Assembly (NCBI GenBank): GCA_016195965.1
Contig: JACPYR010000034.1
Coordinates: 1-47,519 of the forward strand
Length of the DNA stretch: 47,519 bases
Source: Nitrosomonadales bacterium
GTDB lineage: Bacteria > Pseudomonadota > Gammaproteobacteria > Burkholderiales > Gallionellaceae
Reading direction: 5' to 3'
Shown here: piece by piece, positions 1-8,680 of the stretch
Position numbering within the stretch: the first letter of the stretch is position 1
Layout: every line of letters begins with the position of its first letter
Translations under genes and position numbers: made by a program
The notes under the pieces: model-generated
The model's database searches: none
What the model saw: only the letters and a program-made list of their open reading frames with translations
What the model was told of the DNA's origin: nothing

Positions 1-2
1 AA

Positions 3-248
3 GGCGATGAAGTGCGGGTAGAGGTCGCCGATACCGGCAAGGGGATCGCGCCTGAACACATCAAGAAGATATTCGATCCGTTCTTCACCACCAAGCCGAT
101 AGGCAAGGGGACGGGGCTGGGCTTGTCGCTGGCCTACAGCATCGTTCAGAAACACCACGGGCGGATCGAGGTGCAGAGTGAAGTGGGCAAGGGCACGACA
201 TTCAGGGTGTGGCTGCCAATCAAACAACCGCAGGATCAGCAGGCGTGA
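3..248 (+). CDS. Sensor histidine kinase, C-terminal end (gene starts before the window)
   Basis: Only the last 81 codons lie in the window; the reading frame is open to the left edge. They form the end of a HATPase_c domain: the G1 box DTGKGI, the F box (IFDPFFTTK), the G2 box GTGLGL, and the usual tail ending WLPIK. This fold binds ATP and phosphorylates a histidine on the missing N-terminal part. The gene lies 125 bp upstream of a REC-HD regulator on the same strand, so the two may be a pair. The input domain cannot be seen, so the signal is unknown. Sure of the domain, not of the family. Confidence 0.9.
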   Translation, partial: GDEVRVEVADTGKGIAPEHIKKIFDPFFTTKPIGKGTGLGLSLAYSIVQKHHGRIEVQSEVGKGTTFRVWLPIKQPQDQQA

Positions 249-276
249 CCCTAATTGTCTATTAGAGCGGAACGGC

Positions 277-302
277 GTCATTCCCGCGCAGGCGCGGATG
301 AC
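277..302. repeat. Imperfect palindrome of the dispersed 'GTCATTCCCGCGC' type
   Basis: GTCATTCCCGCGC and CGCGGATGAC face each other across AGG in the gap between two genes. It resembles the short intergenic repeats common in Proteobacteria. There is no T-run after it, so a terminator role is not supported. Confidence 0.45.
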
Positions 303-373
303 GGGCTAATGGATTATTTGGGATGAATGCAGGTAATAAGAAATGAACGGTAATTTGAAGAGCAGAGGAAATT

Positions 374-1699
374 ATGAGTGAGGTACAAGCTGCGGCCACA
401 TTGGAGACTTCGGCAACGATACTGTTCGTGGACGATGAAGCGAACATTCTTTCATCCTTGAAGCGCCTGTTCCGCCCACTTGGCTATCGTATCTTTACGG
501 CGGAGAGCGGTGCGCAAGGATTGGAGATCATGGAACGCGAGACCGTTGATCTGGTGATCTCGGATATGCGTATGCCAGAGATGAATGGCGCGCAATTTCT
601 GGAAAAAGTCCGGGAACATTGGCCGGATACGGTGCGTATCCTGTTGACCGGTTACGCCGAGATTAGCGCGACCATCGAGGCCATCAACAAAGGGCAGATT
701 TACCGCTATGTATCCAAACCATGGGAAGACAACGACATCACGCTGATCGTCAAACATGCCTTGCAGCAAAAAATTCTGGAGCGCAAAACGAACCGCCTGG
801 AAGAATTAACGCGCAAACAGAACGAGGAACTGAAAGATCTGAACGCTCATCTTGAAGAGAAGGTGCAGGCACGTACCGAAGAAGTACGGCAGACCATGGG
901 ATTCCTGGAGGCTGCCAATGAGAAATTGAAAAAGAATTTCATCACTTCTGTACGCGTCTTCTCCAATCTGATCGAGATGCGCAACCCGAGTAAGGCCGGA
1001 CATTCGCGCCGGGTCGCCGAGCTGGCGCGCACCCTTGCACAAAACATGGGCATGAGTGCCGCAGAAGTGCAGGATACTTTCATTGCCGGGCTGCTGCTCG
1101 ATATCGGCAAGATTGGGTTGCAGGACCGCCTATTGGACAAACCGTTCAATAGTTTGAACGTTGAAGAGCGCACCGAAGTGGTTAAGTATCCGGTTAAGGG
1201 GGAGATGGCGCTGATGGCGCTGGAGCAACTGCATGGTGCGGCGAAGCTGATTCGCAGCCACCGCGAGCGTTTCGATGGCACGGGCTTTCCGGATCGCGTG
1301 TCTGGTCTATCGATTCCGCTCGGTGCACGCATCCTCGCTCTTGCCGAGGATTACGACATTACATTGATGGGTACAAGTTTTGTCAAACCTGTGAAACCTG
1401 CTGACGCATCACTGATGATTCAGGATGGCAAAGGCAAGCGTTACGACCCGATGGTGGTGGATGCCTTTTTGAACGAGATCGGAAAAACTCGTTCGGCAAC
1501 CGATAACACCTCGGAATTGACGTTGCGGTGCGGGCAAGTCTTGCCGGGAATGACGCTATCAAGAGACCTGATAACGCAAAGCGGGGAGATGTTGTTGTCG
1601 AAGGGGCATGTGCTGAATGAGCAAATCATCGAACAGATCAACGGATTCGAGCGCATGGACGGGCATCCGCTCACGATCTACGTTCATGCCAAAAAATAA
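374..1699 (+). CDS. Response regulator with degenerate HD(-GYP-like) output domain
   Basis: The 441-residue protein begins with a receiver domain (about residues 14-130; phospho-acceptor Asp64 in ISDMRMPEM, Lys115 in the SKPW motif). A coiled coil follows (about 130-190), then an HD-type domain (about 195-335) and a C-terminal tail of about 100 residues. Related REC-HD-GYP proteins hydrolyse cyclic di-GMP. Here key residues differ: the His-Asp pair is Leu242-Asp243 (LLLDIGKIG), the usual QHP motif reads KYP, and GYP reads GFP (DGTGFP, 301-306). His210 in GHSRR is kept. Loss of two metal ligands suggests an inactive or altered enzyme. The ATG is preceded by GAGGAAATT. It lies between two histidine kinases and beside an MglA-like GTPase. 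Confidence 0.85.
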   Translation: MSEVQAAATLETSATILFVDDEANILSSLKRLFRPLGYRIFTAESGAQGLEIMERETVDLVISDMRMPEMNGAQFLEKVREHWPDTVRILLTGYAEISATIEAINKGQIYRYVSKPWEDNDITLIVKHALQQKILERKTNRLEELTRKQNEELKDLNAHLEEKVQARTEEVRQTMGFLEAANEKLKKNFITSVRVFSNLIEMRNPSKAGHSRRVAELARTLAQNMGMSAAEVQDTFIAGLLLDIGKIGLQDRLLDKPFNSLNVEERTEVVKYPVKGEMALMALEQLHGAAKLIRSHRERFDGTGFPDRVSGLSIPLGARILALAEDYDITLMGTSFVKPVKPADASLMIQDGKGKRYDPMVVDAFLNEIGKTRSATDNTSELTLRCGQVLPGMTLSRDLITQSGEMLLSKGHVLNEQIIEQINGFERMDGHPLTIYVHAKK

Positions 1700-1740
1700 C
1701 GCCATGCGATATTTCTTTTTGACTGATCGGGCGAACAAGC

Positions 1741-2424
1741 ATGGCTGATCTTGACGAAACAGCGCGCAAACTAACCCTCAAACTGGTTTATTATGGCCCG
1801 GCCATGAGCGGCAAGACCACCAACCTGATGCGTTTGCATGACTTGTTGTCTCCCGACTTGAAGGGCGAAATCATGACTCTGGAAACACAGAACGACAGAA
1901 CATTATTTTTTGATCTGTTGCCGCTGGGCTTTCGCACTCCCTCAGACTGGTTGATAAAACTCAAGCTCTATACAGTTCCCGGCCAGGTTGCGCATGATGC
2001 GACGCGCAAGGCGGTGCTGTCGCGTGCTGACGGCTTGGTGTTCGTCGCGGATTCACAGCGCTCGCAGGGGATCAACAATGCCGAGTCGTTCCAGAACTTG
2101 GAAGAGAACGTGCGCCGCGTTGGCTTGGATTTCGGCACCTTGCCTTTGGTGGTGCAATTCAACAAACGCGACCTACCCAATGTACTGACCGAGGAGGAGA
2201 TACGGCAACGCTGGTTTGCCGCGCCCTGGCCGCTGGTGATGGCTTCAGCGCTATCGGGCATGGGCGTGCGGGAAACATTCGTCAAGCTGCTGGAAGCGCT
2301 CTATCCGGTTCTGGATAAAAACTTTTCCTTGAGCAAGGTTCACGGTACAGACGCGCAGTCTTTTATCAATGCTGTGATAGGCATCAACGCTGTAACAGGA
2401 GCGCCACTTGGAAATTCGCACTAA
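1741..2424 (+). CDS. MglA-like small Ras/Arf-type GTPase
   Basis: The 227-residue protein has a P-loop GPAMSGKTT (19-27) after KLVYYGP, a TVPGQ motif (78-82) where most Ras proteins have DxxGQ, a base-reading NKRD (141-144), and an SAL motif near 169. This pattern is typical of bacterial MglA-family GTPases, which in Myxococcus set cell polarity and steer type IV pili and gliding. The tail beyond about residue 195 is unlike a minimal MglA. The next gene overlaps its last 17 bases, so the two are probably translated together. No MglB-like roadblock GAP is seen nearby; if one is needed it is elsewhere, or the N-terminal part of the next kinase may act on the GTPase (inference). Confidence 0.85.
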   Translation: MADLDETARKLTLKLVYYGPAMSGKTTNLMRLHDLLSPDLKGEIMTLETQNDRTLFFDLLPLGFRTPSDWLIKLKLYTVPGQVAHDATRKAVLSRADGLVFVADSQRSQGINNAESFQNLEENVRRVGLDFGTLPLVVQFNKRDLPNVLTEEEIRQRWFAAPWPLVMASALSGMGVRETFVKLLEALYPVLDKNFSLSKVHGTDAQSFINAVIGINAVTGAPLGNSH

Positions 2425-3643
2425 ACGATATGACAGCGCGTTGAGTCTGCTCGAATTGCTTTCCGGCGTCGTGCCGGACAAACTGTCTGTCGCATTGACC
2501 ATACTGCTGGGTGCACCGGCACGGGTCGTATCCGCCGATGGCGCTTGGGTGATGGGCAATATTCCTCCTCTGTCCGGGAATGTAAGACGACTGCCGCTGG
2601 CCCATGATCTGGAAACCGTCGGTTTTCTTGAAACATCGGCGCCAGATGAGGCGCAAGTGCGCGCTGCCGCAGTCATATTGGAATTGTTTATGCGATCCGG
2701 TGCGCGCTACTTCATGGCATCGGAGATGCATCTCGAAGTGGTGAAAACAGACTATGAAGAATTGCAACGCAGACATGAGGCTTTGATTGCATCTGAGGCA
2801 CGTTATAAGGCGCTGGCGGAGAGTCTGGAAGAACGCGTCAAGGAGCAAGTGAGCACCATCGCATCCGCTCATCGCCAGCTTTATCAGGCCGAAAAAATGG
2901 CCTCGGTCGGGCAACTGGCGGCAGGGGTGGCGCACGAGATCAATAACCCGATCGGTTTCATCCGCAGCAATTTGGGCACCGCATCGTCCTATGTGCAGAA
3001 ATTCCGGAGTGTGGCTGAACAGGTCAAGTCAGGCGATACCGTCCGGATTGCCAGCGCATGGCAGGTTGCCGACCTGGATTTCATACTGGAAGATTTTCCA
3101 TCGCTGTTACAGGAAAGCATAGATGGAGCCGACCGTGTGGCGCGCATCGTGTCCGACCTCAAGGGGTTTTCCAACATTGATCAGGCCGAAGAAGAGATCG
3201 TCGATCTCAACGACAGCATCCGTTCGGCCTGCAATGTGGCCGCCAACCAGATCAACAGTCGCGCCGACCTGAAACTGATGTTGGGTGAATTGCCGCCGTT
3301 GCGTTGCCATGCGGGACATCTGAGTCAGGTGTTCCTCAACTTATTGCTCAATGCGGCGCACGCGATGAATAAGCGCGGCGAGATATGCATCCAGAGCGGT
3401 GTCGAAAATAATCAGATAGTCATCCGCATCTCCGATACCGGCAGCGGCATCTCACCGGAAGTATTGCCGCACATCTTCGACCCGTTCTTTACCACCCGCG
3501 AGGTGGGTTCCGGCACCGGCTTGGGGTTGACCGTGAGCCGCGACATCCTCACTGCCCATGGAGGAACCATCGAAGTGAGCAGCGAACTCAATGTGGGTAC
3601 AGTCTTCACCATCCAGTTACCGATCAAGCAAGGAAATCCATAG
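2408..3643 (+). CDS. Sensor histidine kinase, soluble, coupled to the MglA-like GTPase
   Basis: The 411-residue protein has an unrecognised N-terminal domain (1-110) without membrane segments, a coiled coil (110-165), a HisKA H-box around His176 (VAHEINNPIGF), and a HATPase domain with an N-box (NLLLNAAHAM), DTGSGI near 343 and GTGLGL near 368. The H-box style resembles NtrB/AtoS-type kinases. The start is a TTG at 2408 with AGGAG six bases upstream, overlapping the GTPase gene. The next gene, a receiver-ATPase fusion, starts 1 bp after the stop and is the obvious phosphorylation target. The N-terminal domain may sense the GTPase (inference). A later start would lose the ribosome-binding site. 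Confidence 0.87.
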   Translation: MEIRTKRYDSALSLLELLSGVVPDKLSVALTILLGAPARVVSADGAWVMGNIPPLSGNVRRLPLAHDLETVGFLETSAPDEAQVRAAAVILELFMRSGARYFMASEMHLEVVKTDYEELQRRHEALIASEARYKALAESLEERVKEQVSTIASAHRQLYQAEKMASVGQLAAGVAHEINNPIGFIRSNLGTASSYVQKFRSVAEQVKSGDTVRIASAWQVADLDFILEDFPSLLQESIDGADRVARIVSDLKGFSNIDQAEEEIVDLNDSIRSACNVAANQINSRADLKLMLGELPPLRCHAGHLSQVFLNLLLNAAHAMNKRGEICIQSGVENNQIVIRISDTGSGISPEVLPHIFDPFFTTREVGSGTGLGLTVSRDILTAHGGTIEVSSELNVGTVFTIQLPIKQGNP

Positions 3644-3644
3644 T

Positions 3645-5876
3645 ATGGCCACTTCCAATTACGCATCTTTGTTCACAGGCGCTGCTCCCGCTGAAAACGC
3701 CCAACCGGCTGAGCGCCCCGCCAACTACCGTATCCTGCTGGTGGATGACGAGCCGAATGTGCTCAAGTCGTTGCAGCGCGTGTTCCGCCAGGAAAACTAT
3801 ACGGTGGTAACAGCTTCCAACGGACAAGAAGCGCTGGAGCTGCTGCGCAAAGAACCGTTTCACCTGATGATATCCGACTACATGATGCCGGGCATGACGG
3901 GTGCAGAGTTGCTGAAGCAGGCGAAGGCGATCAAACCGGAGATCATCCGCATCATGCTGACCGGCCATGCCGATACCGGCGCGGTGATGGGGGCTATCAA
4001 TGAAGGCGCGGTATACAAGTTTATCCTCAAGCCATGGAATGACGATGATCTGCGTGTGACCGTCGCACTGGCCTTGGAACAATACGACCTGATCCAGAAG
4101 AACAAAGCGCTGCAACAAGATAACACGCAAAAGTCCAAAGAGATCAGCGCACTCGCCAAGCTGAGCGTCAGCAACCGCAGCCAACTGGCCATCATGCTCA
4201 ACAAGCAAAATCTGATAAGCAACCAGCAGGTGCAAGAACTCTATCGGATGCAACAGCAGAAAAAAGAACCCTTGATCAAGTTGCTGCTGGAACGCGATTG
4301 GGTATCCGAGCAAGCCATCCGCGACATTTTGCGAAAAGAGTTGCTGGTGGAAGAAGTCTCCCTGGCGGAATTCCAGATCGATGCGGCGGTCGCCTCGCTG
4401 ATCCCGCGCCGCTTTTGTGAGCACCAACTGGTTGTGCCGTTGCGCCTGGAAGGCAAGCATTTGCTGTTGGCGCTGGCCGATCCGATGGATATGGGACTAC
4501 TCGATGACTTGCGCTTCGTTTCCGGATTGCAAATCCAACCAGTCATGGCGAGTGTGGCGAGCATCAAGGCAAAGCTCGCTGAGATGTACGGTGAAGAGAT
4601 CGATTTCAAGGATCTGGAAACCCTGGTTTCCAGCCCGGACCCATACGAAGGTATCGAGGTTGTCATCGAAGAAGAAGACATCGAATCTCTGGAAGACTTG
4701 CTGCGCGGCACTGATGAGCCGCCGGCTATCCGTCTGGTCAATGCCGTAATCCTGGAGGCAGTACGGCTTGGCGCCAGCGATATCCACATCCAACCGCGTA
4801 CCAAGAGCGTAACGGTGCGTTATCGTGTCGATGGGGTACTGGTAGATAAGATACAGATTCCACATACATTACTGCAATCTCTGATATCACGCCTGAAAGT
4901 GATGGCAGAGATGGACATCAGCGAACGGCGGCGTCCTCAGGATGGCCGCATCACCGTGAAGACACCGATGCGCATCGTCGATTTGCGCATCTCCACGCTG
5001 CCCACCATTAACGGCGAAAAAGTGGTGATGCGCATTCTCGACCGCAATTCAGCCATCGTGGGTCTGGATGGGCTGGGATTCTCCCCGTCCGATCTGCAAA
5101 AAGTTTTGAACATGGTGGATAAGCCACAAGGACTCGTTCTGGCGACAGGCCCCACCGGCAGTGGCAAAACAACCACGCTTTACGCGCTGTTGCAGCACAA
5201 CGCCTCGCCCTCAAAGAACTACGTCACGATAGAAGACCCGGTGGAATACTACATGGATCAAGCGGGACAAGTGCTTATCAAGGAAAAGATCGGACTGACC
5301 TTCCCAGTAGTTCTGCGCTCCATCCTGCGCCAGGATCCGGACGTAATACTGCTGGGCGAGATACGTGATTTCGAGACTGCCGAAGTCGCGTTCCATGCTG
5401 CACTGACAGGCCATCTGGTGTTCTCGACGCTGCACACTAATTCGGCGGTGGCCACACTTTCCCGCCTGTTCGATCTCGGCTTGAAGCCCTATGTCGTTGC
5501 CACTGCCCTAGAGGGCATCATCGCGCAACGCTTAGTCAGGAAGATATGCCCGCATTGCCGCGAATCGGATATCCCCGCACCTGCACTGTTAGCAAAGCTT
5601 GGGGCGCTGTTCACCCAATCCGCCATCACTGCCTTCAAGGGCAAGGGCTGTGATCGCTGCCATGGTAGCGGATACAGCGGACGGATCGGATTGTATGAGG
5701 TGCTGACTTTCAACGATCAGATGCGCCATCTCATCGCCAGCGATGCCACCATCATGGACATCACCAATCTCGCAAGAGAGATGGGCACATCGACACTGAT
5801 CGGGGATGGCCGCGACAAGGTCAATCGAGGGCTGACGACATTGGAGGAATTATTGCGCGTGCTGGGCCCTCAGTAG
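3645..5876 (+). CDS. Receiver domain fused to a GspE/PilB-type secretion ATPase
   Basis: The 743-residue protein starts with a receiver domain (about 28-145; Asp78 in ISDYMMPG, Lys129 in LKPW). A linker helix leads to an MshEN/GspE-N type region (about 175-330) and a full type II secretion/type IV pilus ATPase core: Walker A GPTGSGKTTT near 502-511, an Asp-box DPDVILLGEIRD near 563, a His-box (TLHTNSA), and the paired Cys motifs CPHC and CDRC of the zinc-binding loop. Such ATPases drive pilin assembly or retraction at the inner membrane. The ATG at 3645 has AAGGA upstream and follows the kinase stop by 1 bp; an upstream GTG in frame at 3591 is not needed. The receiver fusion implies direct phosphorylation control. 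Confidence 0.9.
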   Translation: MATSNYASLFTGAAPAENAQPAERPANYRILLVDDEPNVLKSLQRVFRQENYTVVTASNGQEALELLRKEPFHLMISDYMMPGMTGAELLKQAKAIKPEIIRIMLTGHADTGAVMGAINEGAVYKFILKPWNDDDLRVTVALALEQYDLIQKNKALQQDNTQKSKEISALAKLSVSNRSQLAIMLNKQNLISNQQVQELYRMQQQKKEPLIKLLLERDWVSEQAIRDILRKELLVEEVSLAEFQIDAAVASLIPRRFCEHQLVVPLRLEGKHLLLALADPMDMGLLDDLRFVSGLQIQPVMASVASIKAKLAEMYGEEIDFKDLETLVSSPDPYEGIEVVIEEEDIESLEDLLRGTDEPPAIRLVNAVILEAVRLGASDIHIQPRTKSVTVRYRVDGVLVDKIQIPHTLLQSLISRLKVMAEMDISERRRPQDGRITVKTPMRIVDLRISTLPTINGEKVVMRILDRNSAIVGLDGLGFSPSDLQKVLNMVDKPQGLVLATGPTGSGKTTTLYALLQHNASPSKNYVTIEDPVEYYMDQAGQVLIKEKIGLTFPVVLRSILRQDPDVILLGEIRDFETAEVAFHAALTGHLVFSTLHTNSAVATLSRLFDLGLKPYVVATALEGIIAQRLVRKICPHCRESDIPAPALLAKLGALFTQSAITAFKGKGCDRCHGSGYSGRIGLYEVLTFNDQMRHLIASDATIMDITNLAREMGTSTLIGDGRDKVNRGLTTLEELLRVLGPQ

Positions 5877-6212
5877 TGGCGTGCAACAGGTTAGTATTTC
5901 CCGAAGAAATGAGACTTAGCCACCATTGCACAACGGGAGATCAATGCGGCATGGATTGATGGTAATTGCCAGTTGCATTTAAGGATAACTAAAAGTTTGC
6001 ATATCAAAACCCGTCGGGCGCACATGAGGGGTGGGCTAAGTTTAGTCCGAAATTTTAAACCCAAGCCCATTTATCCTGACGTGCGTTAAAAACGATAACA
6101 ACCCTGTCGGATGTTAGGAGCAGAAGCGGGGCGCCAGATACCAGCGCCAGAAACCAATTGTCTACTACCTGTTGTAGCGGGTAACTTTTACGCACTGCCT
6201 CTAGGAAAAACT
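5877..6212. other. Intergenic stretch without a recognised gene
   Basis: This stretch of about 335 bp holds no ORF with a convincing start. The only feature noted is GATAACTAAAAGT at 5984-5996, which recurs at 8184-8196 on the far side of the next (broken) gene. No terminator with a T-run was found after 5876. Confidence 0.4.
5984..5996. repeat. 13-bp direct repeat, left copy
   Basis: GATAACTAAAAGT, identical to 8184-8196. The pair brackets the broken globin-GGDEF-EAL gene. It may be chance, a shared regulatory word, or the scar of an insertion. Confidence 0.4.
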
Positions 6213-8026
6213 ATGGGTTCAAGTACTACATATTCTGATTCCCCGCCCCAAGAGATGTGGATCACGCCAGAAGATATTGTCGAACGCAGGAAATTCCTTG
6301 AATTTTCCGATACTGATATTGAACTACTAAGCGAGATACACCGGCATATAGAAAGCCAATCCGTTGACAAGTTTTTTATTGACTTGTTTTACCGGCACCT
6401 GTCTTCATTTCCCGCACTGCACAAGCTGCTTTCCGATGAGGCCACTATCGGCCGGCTAAAAGCAGTCCAGTCCCGGTATTTCATGCGCCTGACTGCGGGC
6501 GATTAAGGCGATGACTATGTGTCGGACCGGTTGAGGGTGGGTTATGCGCACCAGCGGGCCGGGCTGGAGCCCAAGTGGTATATCGGCGCCTACCGGAATA
6601 TTTATCCTCCTTGCTGCCCATATTGCATGAGCTATATAAAAGCGATCGCCTGAAATTCATTGCCGCTTACGATACGATATTAAAGGTGGTGTTTTTCGAT
6701 ATGGAGCTGGATACTTACTTCCACTCCAGCATGCAGGAATTGCTGCGCTTGGCCAACTACGACGCCCTCACCGGACTGCCCAACCGCATCCTGTTCCATG
6801 ACCGGCTGGAGCAGAAAATCAAGAAATGCCGCCGCACTGAATCGCCCTTGGCGCTGTTGCTCATTGATCTCTACCGTTTCAAGGAAATCAACGACACCTT
6901 GGGGCATGGGAAAGGCGATTTGGTATTGATAGAAACCGCGCGGCGCATCGGCGGGTGCGTGCGCGAAACCGACACAGTCGCCCGTTTGGGCGGGGACGAA
7001 TTCACCGTCATCCTGCCTGAACTCAATGACCGTGTGTATTTTGAACGCATTGCGCAAAACATCATCCATGAATTGGGTAAACCATTTGCGCTAGAAACCG
7101 ATATGGCTTACATCTCGGCCAGCATCGGGATCACTCTTTATCCGGATGATGCGCTGGACATCGAAAGCCTGCTGAAACAAGCCGACCAAGCGATGTATGT
7201 GGCCAAGTCGGAAGGGCGCAACCGTTTCGGTTATTTCACCCAGTCCATGCAACAGGAGGCCGGGGAAAAACTGGCGCTGACCAATGACCTGAGGCAGGCG
7301 CTTGCGCGCCATGAGCTGCATGTGTATTACCAGCCCATTGTGGAGCTTCACAGCGGGCTCATCTTCAAGGCCGAGGCCCTGCTACGCTGGAAGCACCCGC
7401 AACGCGGTATGGTCAGCCCCGTCATTTTCATTCCCTTGGCGGAAGAATCCGGACTCATCCATGAAATCGGCGAATGGGTGTTCAATCAATCCATTGCCAG
7501 TGTGAAGCGGTGGCACGATCAATTCGGACGCATCATCCAGATCAGCGTGAATAAATCCCCCATCCAATTCGAGCGGAGCGAAGAGGTCACCTGAGTGGAT
7601 GCATTGACTAGCATAGGTTTGTCTGGAAATAGCATCACTGTGGAAATCACCGAGGGCTTGCTGCTCAAGGAATCAATTAAAGTCAAACAGCGGTTATTGG
7701 AGTTCATGAACAGCGGCATTGAAGTATCGATAGACGATTTCGGCACCGGCTTTTCCGCGCTGTCCTACCTTAAACAATTTCACATCGACTACCTCAAAAT
7801 TGACCGTTCTTTCATCAAGGATCTGGAGCTGGAAGGGGGTGGCAAGGCTTTGTCCGAAGCGATCATCGTGATGGCGCACAAGCTGGGCATCAAGACCATC
7901 GCCGAGGGCGTGGAAACGGAAGGCCAGCTCAATTTGCTGAGATCATTCGGTTGCGACTATGTGCAAGGTTTCCTGTATTTACCTGCTGTGCCCGCAGTGG
8001 AATTCGAACAAATTATTGCTCGTTAA
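6213..8026 (+). pseudogene. Globin-coupled sensor diguanylate cyclase/phosphodiesterase (GCS-GGDEF-EAL), broken
   Basis: Three ORF pieces join into one protein of about 600 residues: a globin sensor domain (with the RVGYAHQRAGLEPKWYIGAY signature, proximal His in YAHQR), GGDEF (RLGGDEF, with an RETD inhibitory site five residues upstream), and EAL (AEALLRW, DDFGTGFSALSYL). Such proteins make or break cyclic di-GMP in response to O2 bound to haem. Three lesions interrupt it: TAA at 6504-6506 (family position suggests TAC, Tyr), loss of one T near 6597-6601 (AYRN-YLSSLLP resumes in the next frame), and TGA at 7592-7594 (family suggests TGG, Trp). All catalytic motifs are intact, so the decay looks recent. 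The start ATG at 6213 has TAGGAA upstream. Confidence 0.88.
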
Positions 8027-8299
8027 GGGTGAGTCAGCGCATGGACTGACCTCTGCCGTCAATCAAAGTATCCAACGGGTTAAGCGACAAGCAGGGGATC
8101 TCTAAAATTCAGTTTGGTCGTCTACGAACGCCAACAGCTTCTAGGACGAATGACATGCAGCATCAGGGGAATAGCAGGTGCGCGATAACTAAAAGTAACG
8201 TATGTGTATCTCATGGCGGCATTGTGCCCGGACATGAGTGGGAAGCAGCGGCTTCGTGGTAGAATGCGCGCCTTTTGTTTCATCTTCGGAGATCGAGTA
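8027..8299. other. Intergenic stretch upstream of yajC
   Basis: No gene is seen. TAGAAT at 8260-8265 is a possible -10 box for the yajC-secDF operon, but no good -35 partner stands at the proper distance. The second copy of the 13-bp repeat is at 8184-8196. Confidence 0.35.
8184..8196. repeat. 13-bp direct repeat, right copy
   Basis: GATAACTAAAAGT, same as 5984-5996; it lies 158 bp after the end of the broken globin-GGDEF-EAL gene. Confidence 0.4.
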
Positions 8300-8626
8300 A
8301 TGTTTATCAGTAATGCTTATGCAGAAGCGGCCGCAGCCAGCACGGATGGCGGGATCATGAATTTCTTGCCGTTGTTTGTATTGATCGTGGTGTTTTACTT
8401 CTTGATATTGCGCCCGCAGACCAAGCGCGCCAAAGAACAAAAAACCATGATAGAGGCGTTGCAACGCGGTGATGAGGTCGTTACTGGCAGCGGGGTAGTG
8501 GGCACGGTCAGCAAGGTTTACGAGCAATACGTCGGTGTGGAAATTGCGGAGAACGTCGAAGTCAAAGTGCAGAAAAGCGCGATTCAGAGCGTGTTGCCCA
8601 AGGGTACGATCAAAGCAATCAAATAA
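8300..8626 (+). CDS. yajC: Preprotein translocase accessory subunit YajC
   Basis: The 108-residue protein has a single membrane helix (about residues 20-40, NFLPLFVLIVVFYFLILRP) followed by the family's RPQTKRAKE stretch and a small soluble domain (GDEVVTGSGVVGTV). YajC joins SecD and SecF in the inner membrane and helps Sec-dependent export. The ATG at 8300 has GGAGA upstream; a longer frame from 8204 has no family support. It leads the yajC-secD-secF operon. The usual upstream neighbours, queA and tgt, are absent. Confidence 0.95.
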   Translation: MFISNAYAEAAAASTDGGIMNFLPLFVLIVVFYFLILRPQTKRAKEQKTMIEALQRGDEVVTGSGVVGTVSKVYEQYVGVEIAENVEVKVQKSAIQSVLPKGTIKAIK

Positions 8627-8638
8627 TTAAATTCTCGG

Positions 8639-8658
8639 GCCCGTGCTTCAGCACGGGC
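8639..8658 (+). other. Perfect hairpin between yajC and secD
   Basis: GCCCGTGC and GCACGGGC close an 8-bp stem over a TTCA loop, 13 bp after the yajC stop. There is no T-run, so it is more likely an RNA-stability or attenuation element than a terminator. Confidence 0.5.
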
Positions 8659-8680
8659 GCAGCTATCCAATGAGGTTGTC

